The translations under genes were made by a program, and so were the position numbers. Positions 1 through 9,909 of a stretch of 50,266 bases of DNA are shown piece after piece. Position 1 is the first letter of the stretch; every line of letters starts with the position of its first letter. The stretch is from an uncultured Caulobacterales bacterium. Lineage in GTDB: Bacteria; Pseudomonadota; Alphaproteobacteria; Caulobacterales; Caulobacteraceae. The stretch covers positions 1-50,266 of the forward strand of contig CAIOJR010000039.1 in NCBI GenBank assembly GCA_903858685.1, given 5' to 3'. The notes beneath the pieces were generated by a model that was given only the letters and a program-made list of their open reading frames with translations, was not told the DNA's origin and did not search any database.

Positions 1-594
1 CCGCAGGGCGGGCGCAAGCATCCCCAGCAGGAGTTCCTGCAGGTGGACACGACCAATATCCTGTTCATCTGCGGCGGCGCCTTTTCCGGTCTGGAAAAGA
101 TCATTTCCGGGCGTGGCAAGGGCACCTCCATAGGCTTCGGCGCCGAGGTGAAGGACCCGGAGGATCGTCGCATCGGGGATATTCTGCACGGTGTGGAACC
201 TGACGACCTGCAACGCTTCGGCCTGATCCCGGAATTCATCGGCCGTCTGCCGGTGATCGCCACTCTGGAGGATCTGGACGAGCCGGCTCTGGTCAAGATC
301 CTGACCGAGCCCAAGAACGCCCTTGTGAAACAATATCAGCGCCTGTTCGAAATGGAGCAGGTGGGTCTGACCTTTACCGACGACGCCCTGCACGCCATTG
401 CGCGCAAGGCCATTACCCGCAAGACCGGCGCGCGCGGCCTGCGTTCGATCATGGAGGGCATTCTGCTCGACACCATGTTCGAACTGCCGACCTATCAGGG
501 CGTCGAAGAGGTGGTGGTCAATGGCGAAGTGGTCGAGGGGCGCGCCCAGCCCCTGATGATCTATGCCGAAAAGCGCGGCGGGCAGGCGTCCTGA
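1..594 (+). CDS. clpX: ClpX, ATP-dependent unfoldase (3' part only)
   Basis: Carboxy-terminal 197 residues of ClpX, the hexameric AAA+ unfoldase that feeds substrates to the ClpP peptidase in the cytoplasm. The frame is open from base 1 and the gene starts outside the window. Visible are the conserved block [11 protein letters not shown], which carries the arginine-finger region, and the sensor-2 helix [19 protein letters not shown] near the end. Both belong to the ClpX C-terminal large and small AAA+ subdomains. The Walker A and zinc-binding domain lie upstream and cannot be judged. It is followed by a strong hairpin terminator and then lon, the usual clpX-lon order of proteobacteria. The identification is very secure. 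Confidence 0.98.
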   Translation, partial: PQGGRKHPQQEFLQVDTTNILFICGGAFSGLEKIISGRGKGTSIGFGAEVKDPEDRRIGDILHGVEPDDLQRFGLIPEFIGRLPVIATLEDLDEPALVKILTEPKNALVKQYQRLFEMEQVGLTFTDDALHAIARKAITRKTGARGLRSIMEGILLDTMFELPTYQGVEEVVVNGEVVEGRAQPLMIYAEKRGGQAS

Positions 595-622
595 TCACCG
601 CTCTGATCGTCGAGACCTGAAC

Positions 623-664
623 GTTTCGACCGCTTGCGAGGCCCGCAGGCGGTCGAAATCGTTT
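623..664 (+). terminator. Rho-independent terminator after clpX
   Basis: A long near-perfect stem pairs 623-638 with 644-659 around a five-base loop and is followed by GTTTT. It starts about 28 bases after the clpX stop and separates clpX from lon transcriptionally. Confidence 0.8.
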
Positions 665-705
665 TGGGTGCGACATCACAGACCTGTGGATGAGGCGCCG
701 TTAAA

Positions 706-735
706 CTTGAATGCAGCGCACAACGGGCCACATTA
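706..735 (+). promoter_or_regulatory. Putative sigma-32 (heat-shock) promoter of lon
   Basis: CTTGAA at 706-711 and CCACATTA at 728-735 are separated by 16 bases. This closely matches the RpoH consensus (CTTGAA, 13-17 bases, CCCATNT). lon is a classical heat-shock gene, and this site would give a leader of roughly 130 bases. The match is read directly from the sequence; promoter activity is inferred. Confidence 0.55.
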
Positions 736-871
736 GACACAACAGACCTGAGTCCGTCGCCAGATCGGGGCGGATCGGGACAAGACGCTGGTTCGGCGGG
801 CTGTAAGCCGTCGGGCCACAATCCCGAAGAGGGCCGGGTGGGCGAAAGCCGTCTCGGCCAAGGAGTAGAAG

Positions 872-3265
<2,394 letters not shown>

Positions 3266-3292
3266 TCTTGTGTGTGATTGATGCAACTTTGA

Positions 3293-3325
3293 GAACGGGG
3301 TGGTTTAGCGACCGCCCCGTTTTCT
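3293..3325 (+). terminator. Rho-independent terminator after lon
   Basis: A twelve-base-pair stem (3293-3304 with 3311-3322, two G-T pairs) closes a six-base loop and runs into TTTTCT. It lies 27 bases after the lon stop. Confidence 0.8.
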
Positions 3326-3359
3326 ATTTCTGAACCTTCAATATGTGTATAGGCGGTCC

Positions 3360-4784
3360 ATGCGCCGCGTTTTCAATACAGCTTCAGCTTTTGCGTTGAG
3401 CTTGTCGTCAATATTGGTGACGCACGCCTGGGCCATGGATGCTGATCTGGCGAGCGTGGCGGTGGCGTCCAAAGCAACGGACGCCTCCCGCGAGGTGTCT
3501 GGCAGGGTTGTGCTCGCGCCCCGACTTGCCGACGACACCGCCGTACAGGCGCTGCTGTCGATTGATGCCGGGGCCGGCGTCCCGGCGGCGCCAGCGGCGT
3601 CGTCCGTCGAGCCCAAATCCTGGCGCGATGTGAAGCTGACCGCGCAGGCTGTCTGGTCCGCGCCAGCGGCGAGGATCTCTCTTGAGGCGCTGGATGAGAT
3701 GCGCTTTCCCGGCGACGGAGGATTGAGAGAAGACCGCACAGCCCGGGCGGGCCTGCAACTCAAGCCTTTGAAGCCCATCACATTTGATCTGCGCGGCGAG
3801 GTCACGGACGCCCAATCCATCCAGCCGCAGCCGGGCCTCGCCTCAGCGCCTGTCAGTGTGCACAAGGGCGCCAATGCGGTCTCCGCGGGTGTGACCTGGA
3901 CCGTTCTGCCGCAACTGGTGCTGAAGGGCGCGGAGCGTGTGGAGGCCGCCGCCCTGGCCTGGAGAGGTCAGGGGCTCTACCAGGGCGACGGCGCCACGGC
4001 GCAGCCCCATCTGGAAGGCCAGCTCAAGCCGTGGATGGGCACGGAGCTTGATCTGGTGTTCGAGCGGGCCGCCAGTCCTTTTGACACGGACAAGTTCGCC
4101 GCGCTCGCGTCAGCCATGTTTCGCGTCGAGCCGGATGGCGTGGTGCGTGAATTCCGCCCGGATCAGGAATGGCGACTGGCGGCGTCCGGCGCCCAGCAGT
4201 TGGGGCCTGCGCGCCTGTCGCTGTCGGTGGCCAATGCGTCGCTCATCAGTTCCACTGAGCTCGGCCTGACCTCCGTCGGCAGCGCTGCGCCGACCAGCGT
4301 GCAAGGCGGATGGCGGTCTGACCTTCAGTTGGGTCTGGACTTGCCCCTGCAGGCTCTGGGCCAGAAGTCGGCAAAGATCAGGACGGCTTTCACGATACGC
4401 GCCTCCGCCCTGCGCGATCCGGTCACAGGTCTGGAGCGCCCGCTTTCCGGCGAGACGCCGTATGAGGGCAAGGTCAGCCTCGAGATGGGATCCGTCCTGC
4501 CCGGGCTGACCTTTGGTCTGGACACGCGCCTGACCGGCCCGCGGACCTATTATGAAATTGATCGGCTGCGCGCCGTCGACAGCGCGGAGTTCTTCGGCTC
4601 ATTTGTCGAATATCGGGCCGACCAGATCGCCTTGAGGCTGCAGATCGACAACCTGCTGAACGATGCGTCTCACTCAACTGAAACGGTATTTCAGCGCGAC
4701 CGCTCCACAGGCCAGGTGGTGGAAATCGACCGTCGCGAAGAGGGCGGCGCCGGTGTGAGCCTGACCCTGAAGCGTAAGGTCTGA
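3360..4784 (+). CDS. Exported protein of unknown function, probable outer-membrane beta-barrel
   Basis: I do not recognise this 474-residue protein. The ATG at 3360 starts a clear Sec signal peptide (MRR, hydrophobic stretch to about residue 20, THAWA as likely cleavage site); a GTG at 3345 would only add five residues. The mature part alternates hydrophobic and polar residues over many short strands, with few cysteines. Its last third (FVEYRADQIALRLQIDNLLND and what follows) resembles the barrel end of TonB-dependent receptors, where IDNLLN-type motifs are common. No TonB box or plug domain is visible, so it is not a complete receptor. It stands alone between terminators for lon and its own downstream gap. 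An outer-membrane structural or transport role is only an inference. Confidence 0.6.
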   Translation: MRRVFNTASAFALSLSSILVTHAWAMDADLASVAVASKATDASREVSGRVVLAPRLADDTAVQALLSIDAGAGVPAAPAASSVEPKSWRDVKLTAQAVWSAPAARISLEALDEMRFPGDGGLREDRTARAGLQLKPLKPITFDLRGEVTDAQSIQPQPGLASAPVSVHKGANAVSAGVTWTVLPQLVLKGAERVEAAALAWRGQGLYQGDGATAQPHLEGQLKPWMGTELDLVFERAASPFDTDKFAALASAMFRVEPDGVVREFRPDQEWRLAASGAQQLGPARLSLSVANASLISSTELGLTSVGSAAPTSVQGGWRSDLQLGLDLPLQALGQKSAKIRTAFTIRASALRDPVTGLERPLSGETPYEGKVSLEMGSVLPGLTFGLDTRLTGPRTYYEIDRLRAVDSAEFFGSFVEYRADQIALRLQIDNLLNDASHSTETVFQRDRSTGQVVEIDRREEGGAGVSLTLKRKV

Positions 4785-4891
4785 TCGCGACCGGTCGACG
4801 CGGACCGTCCGGGTTCTGCAGGAATTGGGGATAACAAAGTCAATTTCCCCCTTTTCCGCCAGTCAACAGCTGACCCCACCGCCTTTTCGTT

Positions 4892-4921
4892 TTGACGCCA
4901 GCAGAGAACCGGTTCCATACT
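4892..4921 (+). promoter_or_regulatory. Possible housekeeping promoter of the HU gene
   Basis: TTGACG at 4892-4897 and CATACT at 4916-4921 with an 18-base spacer, ending 67 bases before the HU start. The -35 is good and the -10 imperfect, so this is only a candidate. Confidence 0.35.
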
Positions 4922-4988
4922 CCGGCTCCGGCGCAGCATGAATCGCGCGATAGGCGCAGCCGCCAAAGGTGTTGGGAGAAGATAAGTC

Positions 4989-5264
4989 ATGACAACGAAG
5001 GCCGAACTGGTGGCGTCGATCGCCGAGAAGTCCGGGCTCAACCAGAAGCAAGCCAAGGAGGCCCTCGACGCCTTTATCGAATCCGTGACGGAAGCGGTGA
5101 AGGCTGGCGAAGAAGTCCGGATCGTCGGCTTCGGCAGCTTTGTGCCGGTCGCGCGTGAAGCGGGCACCGCGCGCAACCCGCGCACGGGCGAAAGCGTCGC
5201 CCGCCCGGCCTCCAAGACCGTGCGCTTCCGCGTGGGCGAAGGCCTGAAGACCGCGATCAACTAG
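4989..5264 (+). CDS. hup: HU family histone-like DNA-binding protein
   Basis: 91 residues, the normal HU length. HU dimers bend and compact DNA in the nucleoid. The protein has the N-terminal helix-turn-helix dimer core (KAELVASIAEKSGLNQKQAK) and the signature GFGSFVPVAREAGTARNP. The two beta-arm residues that intercalate into DNA include the proline of ARNPRTGE. The ATG at 4989 is preceded by GGAGAAG at good spacing. The position directly after lon matches the clpX-lon-hup order known from many proteobacteria. It is monocistronic: a promoter candidate lies upstream and a strong terminator downstream. The identity is certain; whether it should be called hupB is a naming matter. Confidence 0.97.
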   Translation: MTTKAELVASIAEKSGLNQKQAKEALDAFIESVTEAVKAGEEVRIVGFGSFVPVAREAGTARNPRTGESVARPASKTVRFRVGEGLKTAIN

Positions 5265-5295
5265 GATCCGTTTTTCGGTGGAATAATGGCATTTG

Positions 5296-5330
5296 AAGGG
5301 GTGGTCTTCATGACCACCCCTTTTCCTTTT
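5296..5330 (+). terminator. Rho-independent terminator after HU
   Basis: An eleven-base-pair stem with AAGGGGTGGT and ACCACCCCTT arms (5296-5306 with 5312-5322) closes a five-base loop, followed by a T-rich tail (TTTTCCTTTT). A textbook intrinsic terminator. Confidence 0.9.
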
Positions 5331-5367
5331 GTGCGCAGACGGCTATGCCTTCCGCCGCAGTGGTTCA

Positions 5368-5444
5368 GGGCGGCTAGCTCAGCTGGTTAGAGCATCTCGT
5401 TTACACCGAGAGGGTCGGGAGTTCGAATCTCTCGCCGCCCACCA
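5368..5444 (+). tRNA. tRNA-Val (anticodon TAC)
   Basis: 77 bases with encoded CCA. The acceptor stem GGGCGGC/GCCGCCC is perfect, the D-arm is GCTC...GAGC, the anticodon stem TCTCG/CGAGA encloses TTTACAC (anticodon TAC), and the T-arm GGGAG/CTCTC has loop TTCGAAT. It reads valine GUA/GUG codons. The gene ends 46 bases before the glycan locus, so it marks the left edge of the accessory region. Confidence 0.97.
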
Positions 5445-5490
5445 ATGAACCCGACGGCGATGCGCGCCCGTCCTGAGGGGCTTCCAGATC

Positions 5491-6561
5491 ATGGCGAAAC
5501 CCTGTCCAGACTCGGGTTCCAGACGATTCAGGGCGGCGGTTCTTTATGAGACCGGCGCGCCGCTTGTGATCGAGCGGGATGTGGCGGCGTCCAGCCCGGG
5601 CCCTGGTCAGGTGATGGTGCAGATCGCCTATTCCGGCGTGTGCCGCAGCCAACTGATGGAAGTGCAGGGGCGGCGCGGCCATGACCGCTATCTACCGCAC
5701 ATGCTGGGCCATGAGGGCTCTGGCGCCGTGGTGGCGGTTGGCGAGGGCGTGACCAAGGTCAAGCCTGGCGACGATGTGGTCCTGAGCTGGATCAAGGGCG
5801 CTGGATTGGATGCGCCGGGTCCGACCTATCGATCTGGCGCGCGGGTGATCAATGCGGGGGGCGTCACTACCTTTTCGGATCTGGCGGTTGTGTCGGAAAA
5901 TCGCTGCACCCTTTGCCCTGCGGGCTTGCCACTGGACATAGCCGCTCTCCTGGGCTGCGCCGTCCTGACCGGGGTCGGACTGGTGGAGCGCGAAGCTGCG
6001 CCGCTTGCGGGGGCGGAAGTTGCGATTTTCGGCCTGGGCGGGATTGGCATGAGCGCCCTGATGGCCGCCGCGCGGCGACAACCGGGCAAGCTGATCGCTG
6101 TCGATGTCGATCCGGCCCGACTGGCCATGGCGCGCGAACTTGGCGCAACCCATCTGATTGATTCGAGAGAGGGCGATGCGGCTGACGCCGTGCGCCATCT
6201 GACCGGCGGTCATGGCGCGCAGGTCGTCATCGAAGCCGCAGGTCTGACGCACACGATCGAACAGGGGTTCGACGCCGTGAGGCGAGGCGGGCTTTGCGTT
6301 TTCGCCTCCCACCCCACTCAGGGGGAACTGATCCGCATCGACCCGTTTGAACTGATCGCCGGGAAGCGGATACGCGGCAGTTGGGGCGGCGGCGCGCGAC
6401 CGGACGAGGATATTCCGCGTCTGGCTCAGGCCTGGAAAAACGGGGAACTGCCGATTGCCGTTCTGGTCAACGCCCGTTACCCATTGGAACAAGTGAATCA
6501 GGCGTTGGACGATCTGGATCGCGGCCTAGTGCTGAGGCCGCTTCTGGATATGTCGCTCTGA
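5491..6561 (+). CDS. Zinc-dependent medium-chain alcohol/polyol dehydrogenase
   Basis: 356-residue medium-chain dehydrogenase that should oxidise or reduce an alcohol, polyol or sugar with NAD(P). The catalytic-zinc ligands are in place: cysteine 51 (GVCRSQ), histidine 74 with glutamate 75 (GHEGSG) and cysteine 156 (GCAVLTGVG). The Rossmann motif GLGGIG is at 181-186. The lobe that normally carries four structural-zinc cysteines (around residues 95-115) has none, so the second zinc is missing. It is the first gene after tRNA-Val and the first of a plus-strand run of six genes for sugar activation and transfer, so a sugar or polyol intermediate is the likely substrate. The substrate cannot be named. 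The ATG is preceded by TGAGGGG at workable spacing. Confidence 0.9.
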   Translation: MAKPCPDSGSRRFRAAVLYETGAPLVIERDVAASSPGPGQVMVQIAYSGVCRSQLMEVQGRRGHDRYLPHMLGHEGSGAVVAVGEGVTKVKPGDDVVLSWIKGAGLDAPGPTYRSGARVINAGGVTTFSDLAVVSENRCTLCPAGLPLDIAALLGCAVLTGVGLVEREAAPLAGAEVAIFGLGGIGMSALMAAARRQPGKLIAVDVDPARLAMARELGATHLIDSREGDAADAVRHLTGGHGAQVVIEAAGLTHTIEQGFDAVRRGGLCVFASHPTQGELIRIDPFELIAGKRIRGSWGGGARPDEDIPRLAQAWKNGELPIAVLVNARYPLEQVNQALDDLDRGLVLRPLLDMSL

Positions 6562-6583
6562 GCTCTTGCGAAGGCGCCCCTCA

Positions 6584-8068
6584 TTGACCCAAGTTCGCTC
6601 GTCCGCCGTCATCGACCACATCCGCCAGGCGGCGCCAGTCGGGGCCAAGCTGGTGTTTGTCAGCGGCAATTTCAACGTCATCCATCCGGGGCACCTGCGA
6701 CTGCTGCAGTTTGCCGCTGATTGCGGTGACTTTCTGGTGGTGGGAGTCAATCCGCCATCGACGCCCGGCGCCATCGTGCCCGCACAGTTGCGGCTGGAGG
6801 CGGTCAAGGCGCTGGGCTGTGTCAACGCCGCCCTGTTGCTGGAATCGGACCCGCTGGAGGCGATTGCAGCGCTAAGGCCCCATCTGGTGGTGAAGGGGCG
6901 CGAGCATATGGGGCGGGACAATCCGGAACAGGCCGTGCTCGACTCCTACGGTGCGCGGCTGATTTTCGCATCGGGCGACGTGACCTTCTCCTCTATCGAA
7001 CTTATGCGGCAGGAGTTCAGCGAGTTCACCGCCTCCAATATCGCCAAAACGGATGAATTCCCGGCGCGACATGGCTTTGTCGCTCATGATCTGACCCATG
7101 TGGTTCAGCGTTTCGCCGGGATGCGGGTGCTGGTGATCGGCGACCTGATCATTGACGACTATATTGCCTGCGACGCGGTCGGCCTGTCGCGGGAAGATCC
7201 GACCATTGTTGTGACACCCGTCCTGCAGGAACGCTTTCTGGGCGGGGCGGGGATCGTGGCGGCCCATGCCGCTGGGTTGGGCGCAAAGGTGACTTATCTC
7301 AGCGTCGTCGGTGAGGACGAGCCGGGAGACTGGGCGCGGCGGCGCCTTTCGGAATATGGCGTAGACGCGACACTGACCCCGGACCCCACCAGACCCACCA
7401 CGCTGAAGCAACGTTTTCGCGCGGCCGGGAAAACGCTGCTGCGCGTCAACCACCTGAAACAACATGTGCTGGACCCGGTGATTGAAGCGCAGATACTGTC
7501 TGTCGTGCGCGCACAGATCAACGCGACGGATCTGATCGTGTTTTCCGACTTCAATTATGGCTGCCTGCCGCAGAGCCTGATTGAGGCGATCAGCGCTCAC
7601 GCTGTGGCGGGCGGCGTGCCCATGACTGCCGACAGCCAGTCTTCATCCCAGGTGGGCGACATATCGCGCTTCCGCGACATGATGCTGATCAAGCCGACAG
7701 AATATGAGGCCAGACTGGCCTTGCGTGATTTTCAGAGCGGGCTGGTCATAGCCGCCGAGGCGCTGCGACAACGGGCAAGAGCGGGCAATGTGTGCCTCAG
7801 CATGGGCGCGGAAGGGGTTCTTGTGCACACCTTGGCGCCCGGCGAGACGGACGCGGTGACGGACCGTCTGCCAGCCTTCAACCGCGCGCCGAAAGACGTG
7901 GCCGGTGCAGGCGATTGCCTGATGATCGCCGCATCCATGGCGCTGGCCAGCGGCGCCGATATCTGGCGGGCCAGCTATCTGGGCTCGGTCGCGGCGGCCT
8001 TGCAGGTCGGACGACTTGGCAATGTGCCGCTGCGAGCCGCCGACCTTTTGCAGGAATTGACAGCGTGA
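6584..8068 (+). CDS. Bifunctional HldE-like protein in reversed domain order (nucleotidyltransferase-PfkB kinase)
   Basis: 494 residues with two enzyme domains. Residues about 20-150 form a cytidylyltransferase-fold domain with the HxGH-type motif HPGH (34-37) in GNFNVIHPGHLRLL, like the ADP-heptose synthase half of HldE. Residues about 180-494 form a PfkB/ribokinase-fold sugar kinase with GDLIIDDY at its start and the catalytic GAGD (aspartate 444). Canonical HldE has the kinase first and the transferase second; here the order is swapped. Together the domains would phosphorylate a sugar phosphate and activate it to a nucleotide sugar. I chose TTG 6584 because GAAGG lies nine bases upstream; TTG 6566 is an alternative. 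A GTGA overlap couples it to the next nucleotidyltransferase. A heptose substrate is inferred from the GmhA-like isomerase nearby. Confidence 0.85.
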   Translation: MTQVRSSAVIDHIRQAAPVGAKLVFVSGNFNVIHPGHLRLLQFAADCGDFLVVGVNPPSTPGAIVPAQLRLEAVKALGCVNAALLLESDPLEAIAALRPHLVVKGREHMGRDNPEQAVLDSYGARLIFASGDVTFSSIELMRQEFSEFTASNIAKTDEFPARHGFVAHDLTHVVQRFAGMRVLVIGDLIIDDYIACDAVGLSREDPTIVVTPVLQERFLGGAGIVAAHAAGLGAKVTYLSVVGEDEPGDWARRRLSEYGVDATLTPDPTRPTTLKQRFRAAGKTLLRVNHLKQHVLDPVIEAQILSVVRAQINATDLIVFSDFNYGCLPQSLIEAISAHAVAGGVPMTADSQSSSQVGDISRFRDMMLIKPTEYEARLALRDFQSGLVIAAEALRQRARAGNVCLSMGAEGVLVHTLAPGETDAVTDRLPAFNRAPKDVAGAGDCLMIAASMALASGADIWRASYLGSVAAALQVGRLGNVPLRAADLLQELTA

Positions 8069-8883
8069 GCGGCGGATCGCCCCGTGTGCTGCTGCTGGCG
8101 GCGGGGTATGGACGCAGGCTTGCGCCCTTCACTGATGAAGTTCCAAAATGTCTGATGCCGATCAACGGCCGCCCATTGCTGGGCTTGTGGCTGGACATGA
8201 TGACCAGAGCGGGCTTGTCGGACATCACGATCAACACCCACTATCTTGCGGAACAGGTGACCGACTGGCTGGACAGGGCGGGATGGCTGGATCGGGTCGA
8301 TCTGGTTTATGAGCCGACGCTCCTGGGGACGGGAGCGACGCTGGCGCGCCTCGCGCAGACCGGGGGGGCAGACGGGCCGGTGATGCTGGTTCACGCCGAC
8401 AATCTGAGTCTGTTCTCCGTGCCGCAATTCCTGAACGCTCATGCGCAGCGCCGCGAAAAGGTCGTCATGACCATGATGACCTTCGCAACAGATAATCCAA
8501 AGAACTGCGGCGTGGTGGAACTGGATTCGGATGGCGTGGTGATCGGCTTTCACGAAAAAAGCCAAAATCCGCCGTCCAATCTTGCTAATGCTGCAGTTTA
8601 TATTCTGGAGCCGGAGGTGGCGGCCTTGGCCCATCGATTAGGCCGGTCTGGCGCCGACTTCAGCACACAGATCATTCCGCGGCTGATGGGGCGCATCCAA
8701 ACCTTTCACAATGGGCTCTATCATCGCGACATTGGCTCACCGGACAGTCTGACCGTTGCGCAGGTGGAGTATCCGATGGCGGAAGAACGGGCCGCAGCCT
8801 GCGGTGTCGCCGCCCCGCAAGCGCCGCCCATGCGGTGGCTCTATCAGGGGACGAAATTGATCGCCGCCGTGGATGCTGGATGA
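8065..8883 (+). CDS. Sugar-1-phosphate nucleotidyltransferase, HddC-like
   Basis: 272-residue NTP_transferase (GT-A fold) protein. The signature LAAGYGRRLAPFTDEVPK at the N-terminus binds the NTP, and HADN around residue 112 is the metal-binding region. The overall pattern (INTHYLAEQV, LLGTGATL, CGVVELD, EKSQNPPSNLANAAVYI) is that of guanylyltransferases acting on D-glycero-D-manno-heptose 1-phosphate (HddC) or mannose 1-phosphate. It begins with GTG inside the stop of the kinase/nucleotidyltransferase gene (GTGA), so the two are translationally coupled. Why a second nucleotidyltransferase is needed next to a bifunctional one is unclear; the two may act on different sugars. Heptose specificity is an inference. 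Confidence 0.85.
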   Translation: MSGGSPRVLLLAAGYGRRLAPFTDEVPKCLMPINGRPLLGLWLDMMTRAGLSDITINTHYLAEQVTDWLDRAGWLDRVDLVYEPTLLGTGATLARLAQTGGADGPVMLVHADNLSLFSVPQFLNAHAQRREKVVMTMMTFATDNPKNCGVVELDSDGVVIGFHEKSQNPPSNLANAAVYILEPEVAALAHRLGRSGADFSTQIIPRLMGRIQTFHNGLYHRDIGSPDSLTVAQVEYPMAEERAAACGVAAPQAPPMRWLYQGTKLIAAVDAG

Positions 8884-8913
8884 TTCTGCATTACCCTCGT
8901 TTCCACGTCGCCG

Positions 8914-9882
8914 GTGAATGAGCCAGACAGAATGAAGCTTAAGCCCGACCTTGGCGCCATGCCCCGCTATATGAGCCCGGAGAATGACGCCGCTATTTTG
9001 GCGCAGGCGCTGTCAGAGACGGTGAGAGGTCAGGCGGAGCAATTTCTGAGCGATGGCTTTGTAGTGATCAAAGAAGCGGTTCCGCCTGGGCTTTGCGACG
9101 CCGCAGTCACTGCCTTCCGAAAGCTGGAAATCGACAATCCGCAGATATTCCAGCCTGCACGGCTGGGCTCGTCCCGCTATCCGCGCATCGTTAACCTGCA
9201 TCTGGTCCTGCCGCAATTCCGGGATCTTTTTGAGCTCAATGTTCAGGCGCTTGAGTTGCAGGACTTCCTGTTTGGCGATGAGGCCTGCGTCTACACGTCC
9301 CTGTTTTTCGAGCATGGGTCGGAGCAGTCCCTGCACCGCGATACGCCCTATTTCTGCACGCGGCCGGAATACAGATATTTCGGCATGTGGGTGGCCTTGG
9401 AAGCTGTCGATGATGATAATGGCCCGTTGATGGTTGCGCCGCGCGGGCATCGGCTGCCAGATCCTGACAGACAAGCCCTGGCTCGGGCCTTCCTTCCTCC
9501 CGACGAGGCTACGCCGCAGTTTTCAGAGCCTTTGTGGAACGCCTATCAGCAGGATGTCTCTGACGCGTGCGATGCTGCAGGGCTGACGCGCCAGACTGTG
9601 CGGCTGAACAAAGGGGATACGATTGTCTGGCATCCACAGTTGCCGCATGGCGGGCGCGCGATCCGGGACTATGACCGCACCCGACTGAGCGTGGTGTTTC
9701 ACTGCATTCCCAAGGACACGCCCGTCTACAAGCTGGACGCCTTCCTGAATCCGAATCAGGCCTTTCCGACTGAAATGAACTGGCCCTATCAGTCAGGCGA
9801 AACGCGCGCCTTTGTGCGCCATGCGCATGTGACCTTTGATGTTCATTTTCATCATCGACCTGCTGAGTTCAAAGGCTTTTGA
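8914..9882 (+). CDS. Phytanoyl-CoA dioxygenase (PhyH) family Fe(II)/2-oxoglutarate oxygenase
   Basis: 322 residues, PhyH family. Such enzymes hydroxylate a carbon using O2, Fe(II) and 2-oxoglutarate. The facial triad is visible: histidine 141 and aspartate 143 in SLHRDTPYF, and the distal histidine in WHPQLPHGG (residue 240 or 245), with a following arginine in DRTRLSVVFH as likely co-substrate anchor. The GTG at 8914 is taken as start; ATG 8932 is equally possible and removes six residues. Both have weak ribosome sites. It sits between a sugar nucleotidyltransferase and a GT9-like transferase, so hydroxylation of a sugar or lipid-linked glycan is suggested. No substrate can be named. Confidence 0.85.
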   Translation: MNEPDRMKLKPDLGAMPRYMSPENDAAILAQALSETVRGQAEQFLSDGFVVIKEAVPPGLCDAAVTAFRKLEIDNPQIFQPARLGSSRYPRIVNLHLVLPQFRDLFELNVQALELQDFLFGDEACVYTSLFFEHGSEQSLHRDTPYFCTRPEYRYFGMWVALEAVDDDNGPLMVAPRGHRLPDPDRQALARAFLPPDEATPQFSEPLWNAYQQDVSDACDAAGLTRQTVRLNKGDTIVWHPQLPHGGRAIRDYDRTRLSVVFHCIPKDTPVYKLDAFLNPNQAFPTEMNWPYQSGETRAFVRHAHVTFDVHFHHRPAEFKGF

Positions 9883-9909
9883 ATCCGCGCATTTATTCCA
9901 GAGGCCCCT

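Noticed and set aside
5368-5444. tRNA-Val as attachment site of an integrative element carrying the sugar locus
   Set aside because: No integrase gene in the window and no copy of the tRNA 3' end found near the right edge of the locus (31.7-33.4 kb).
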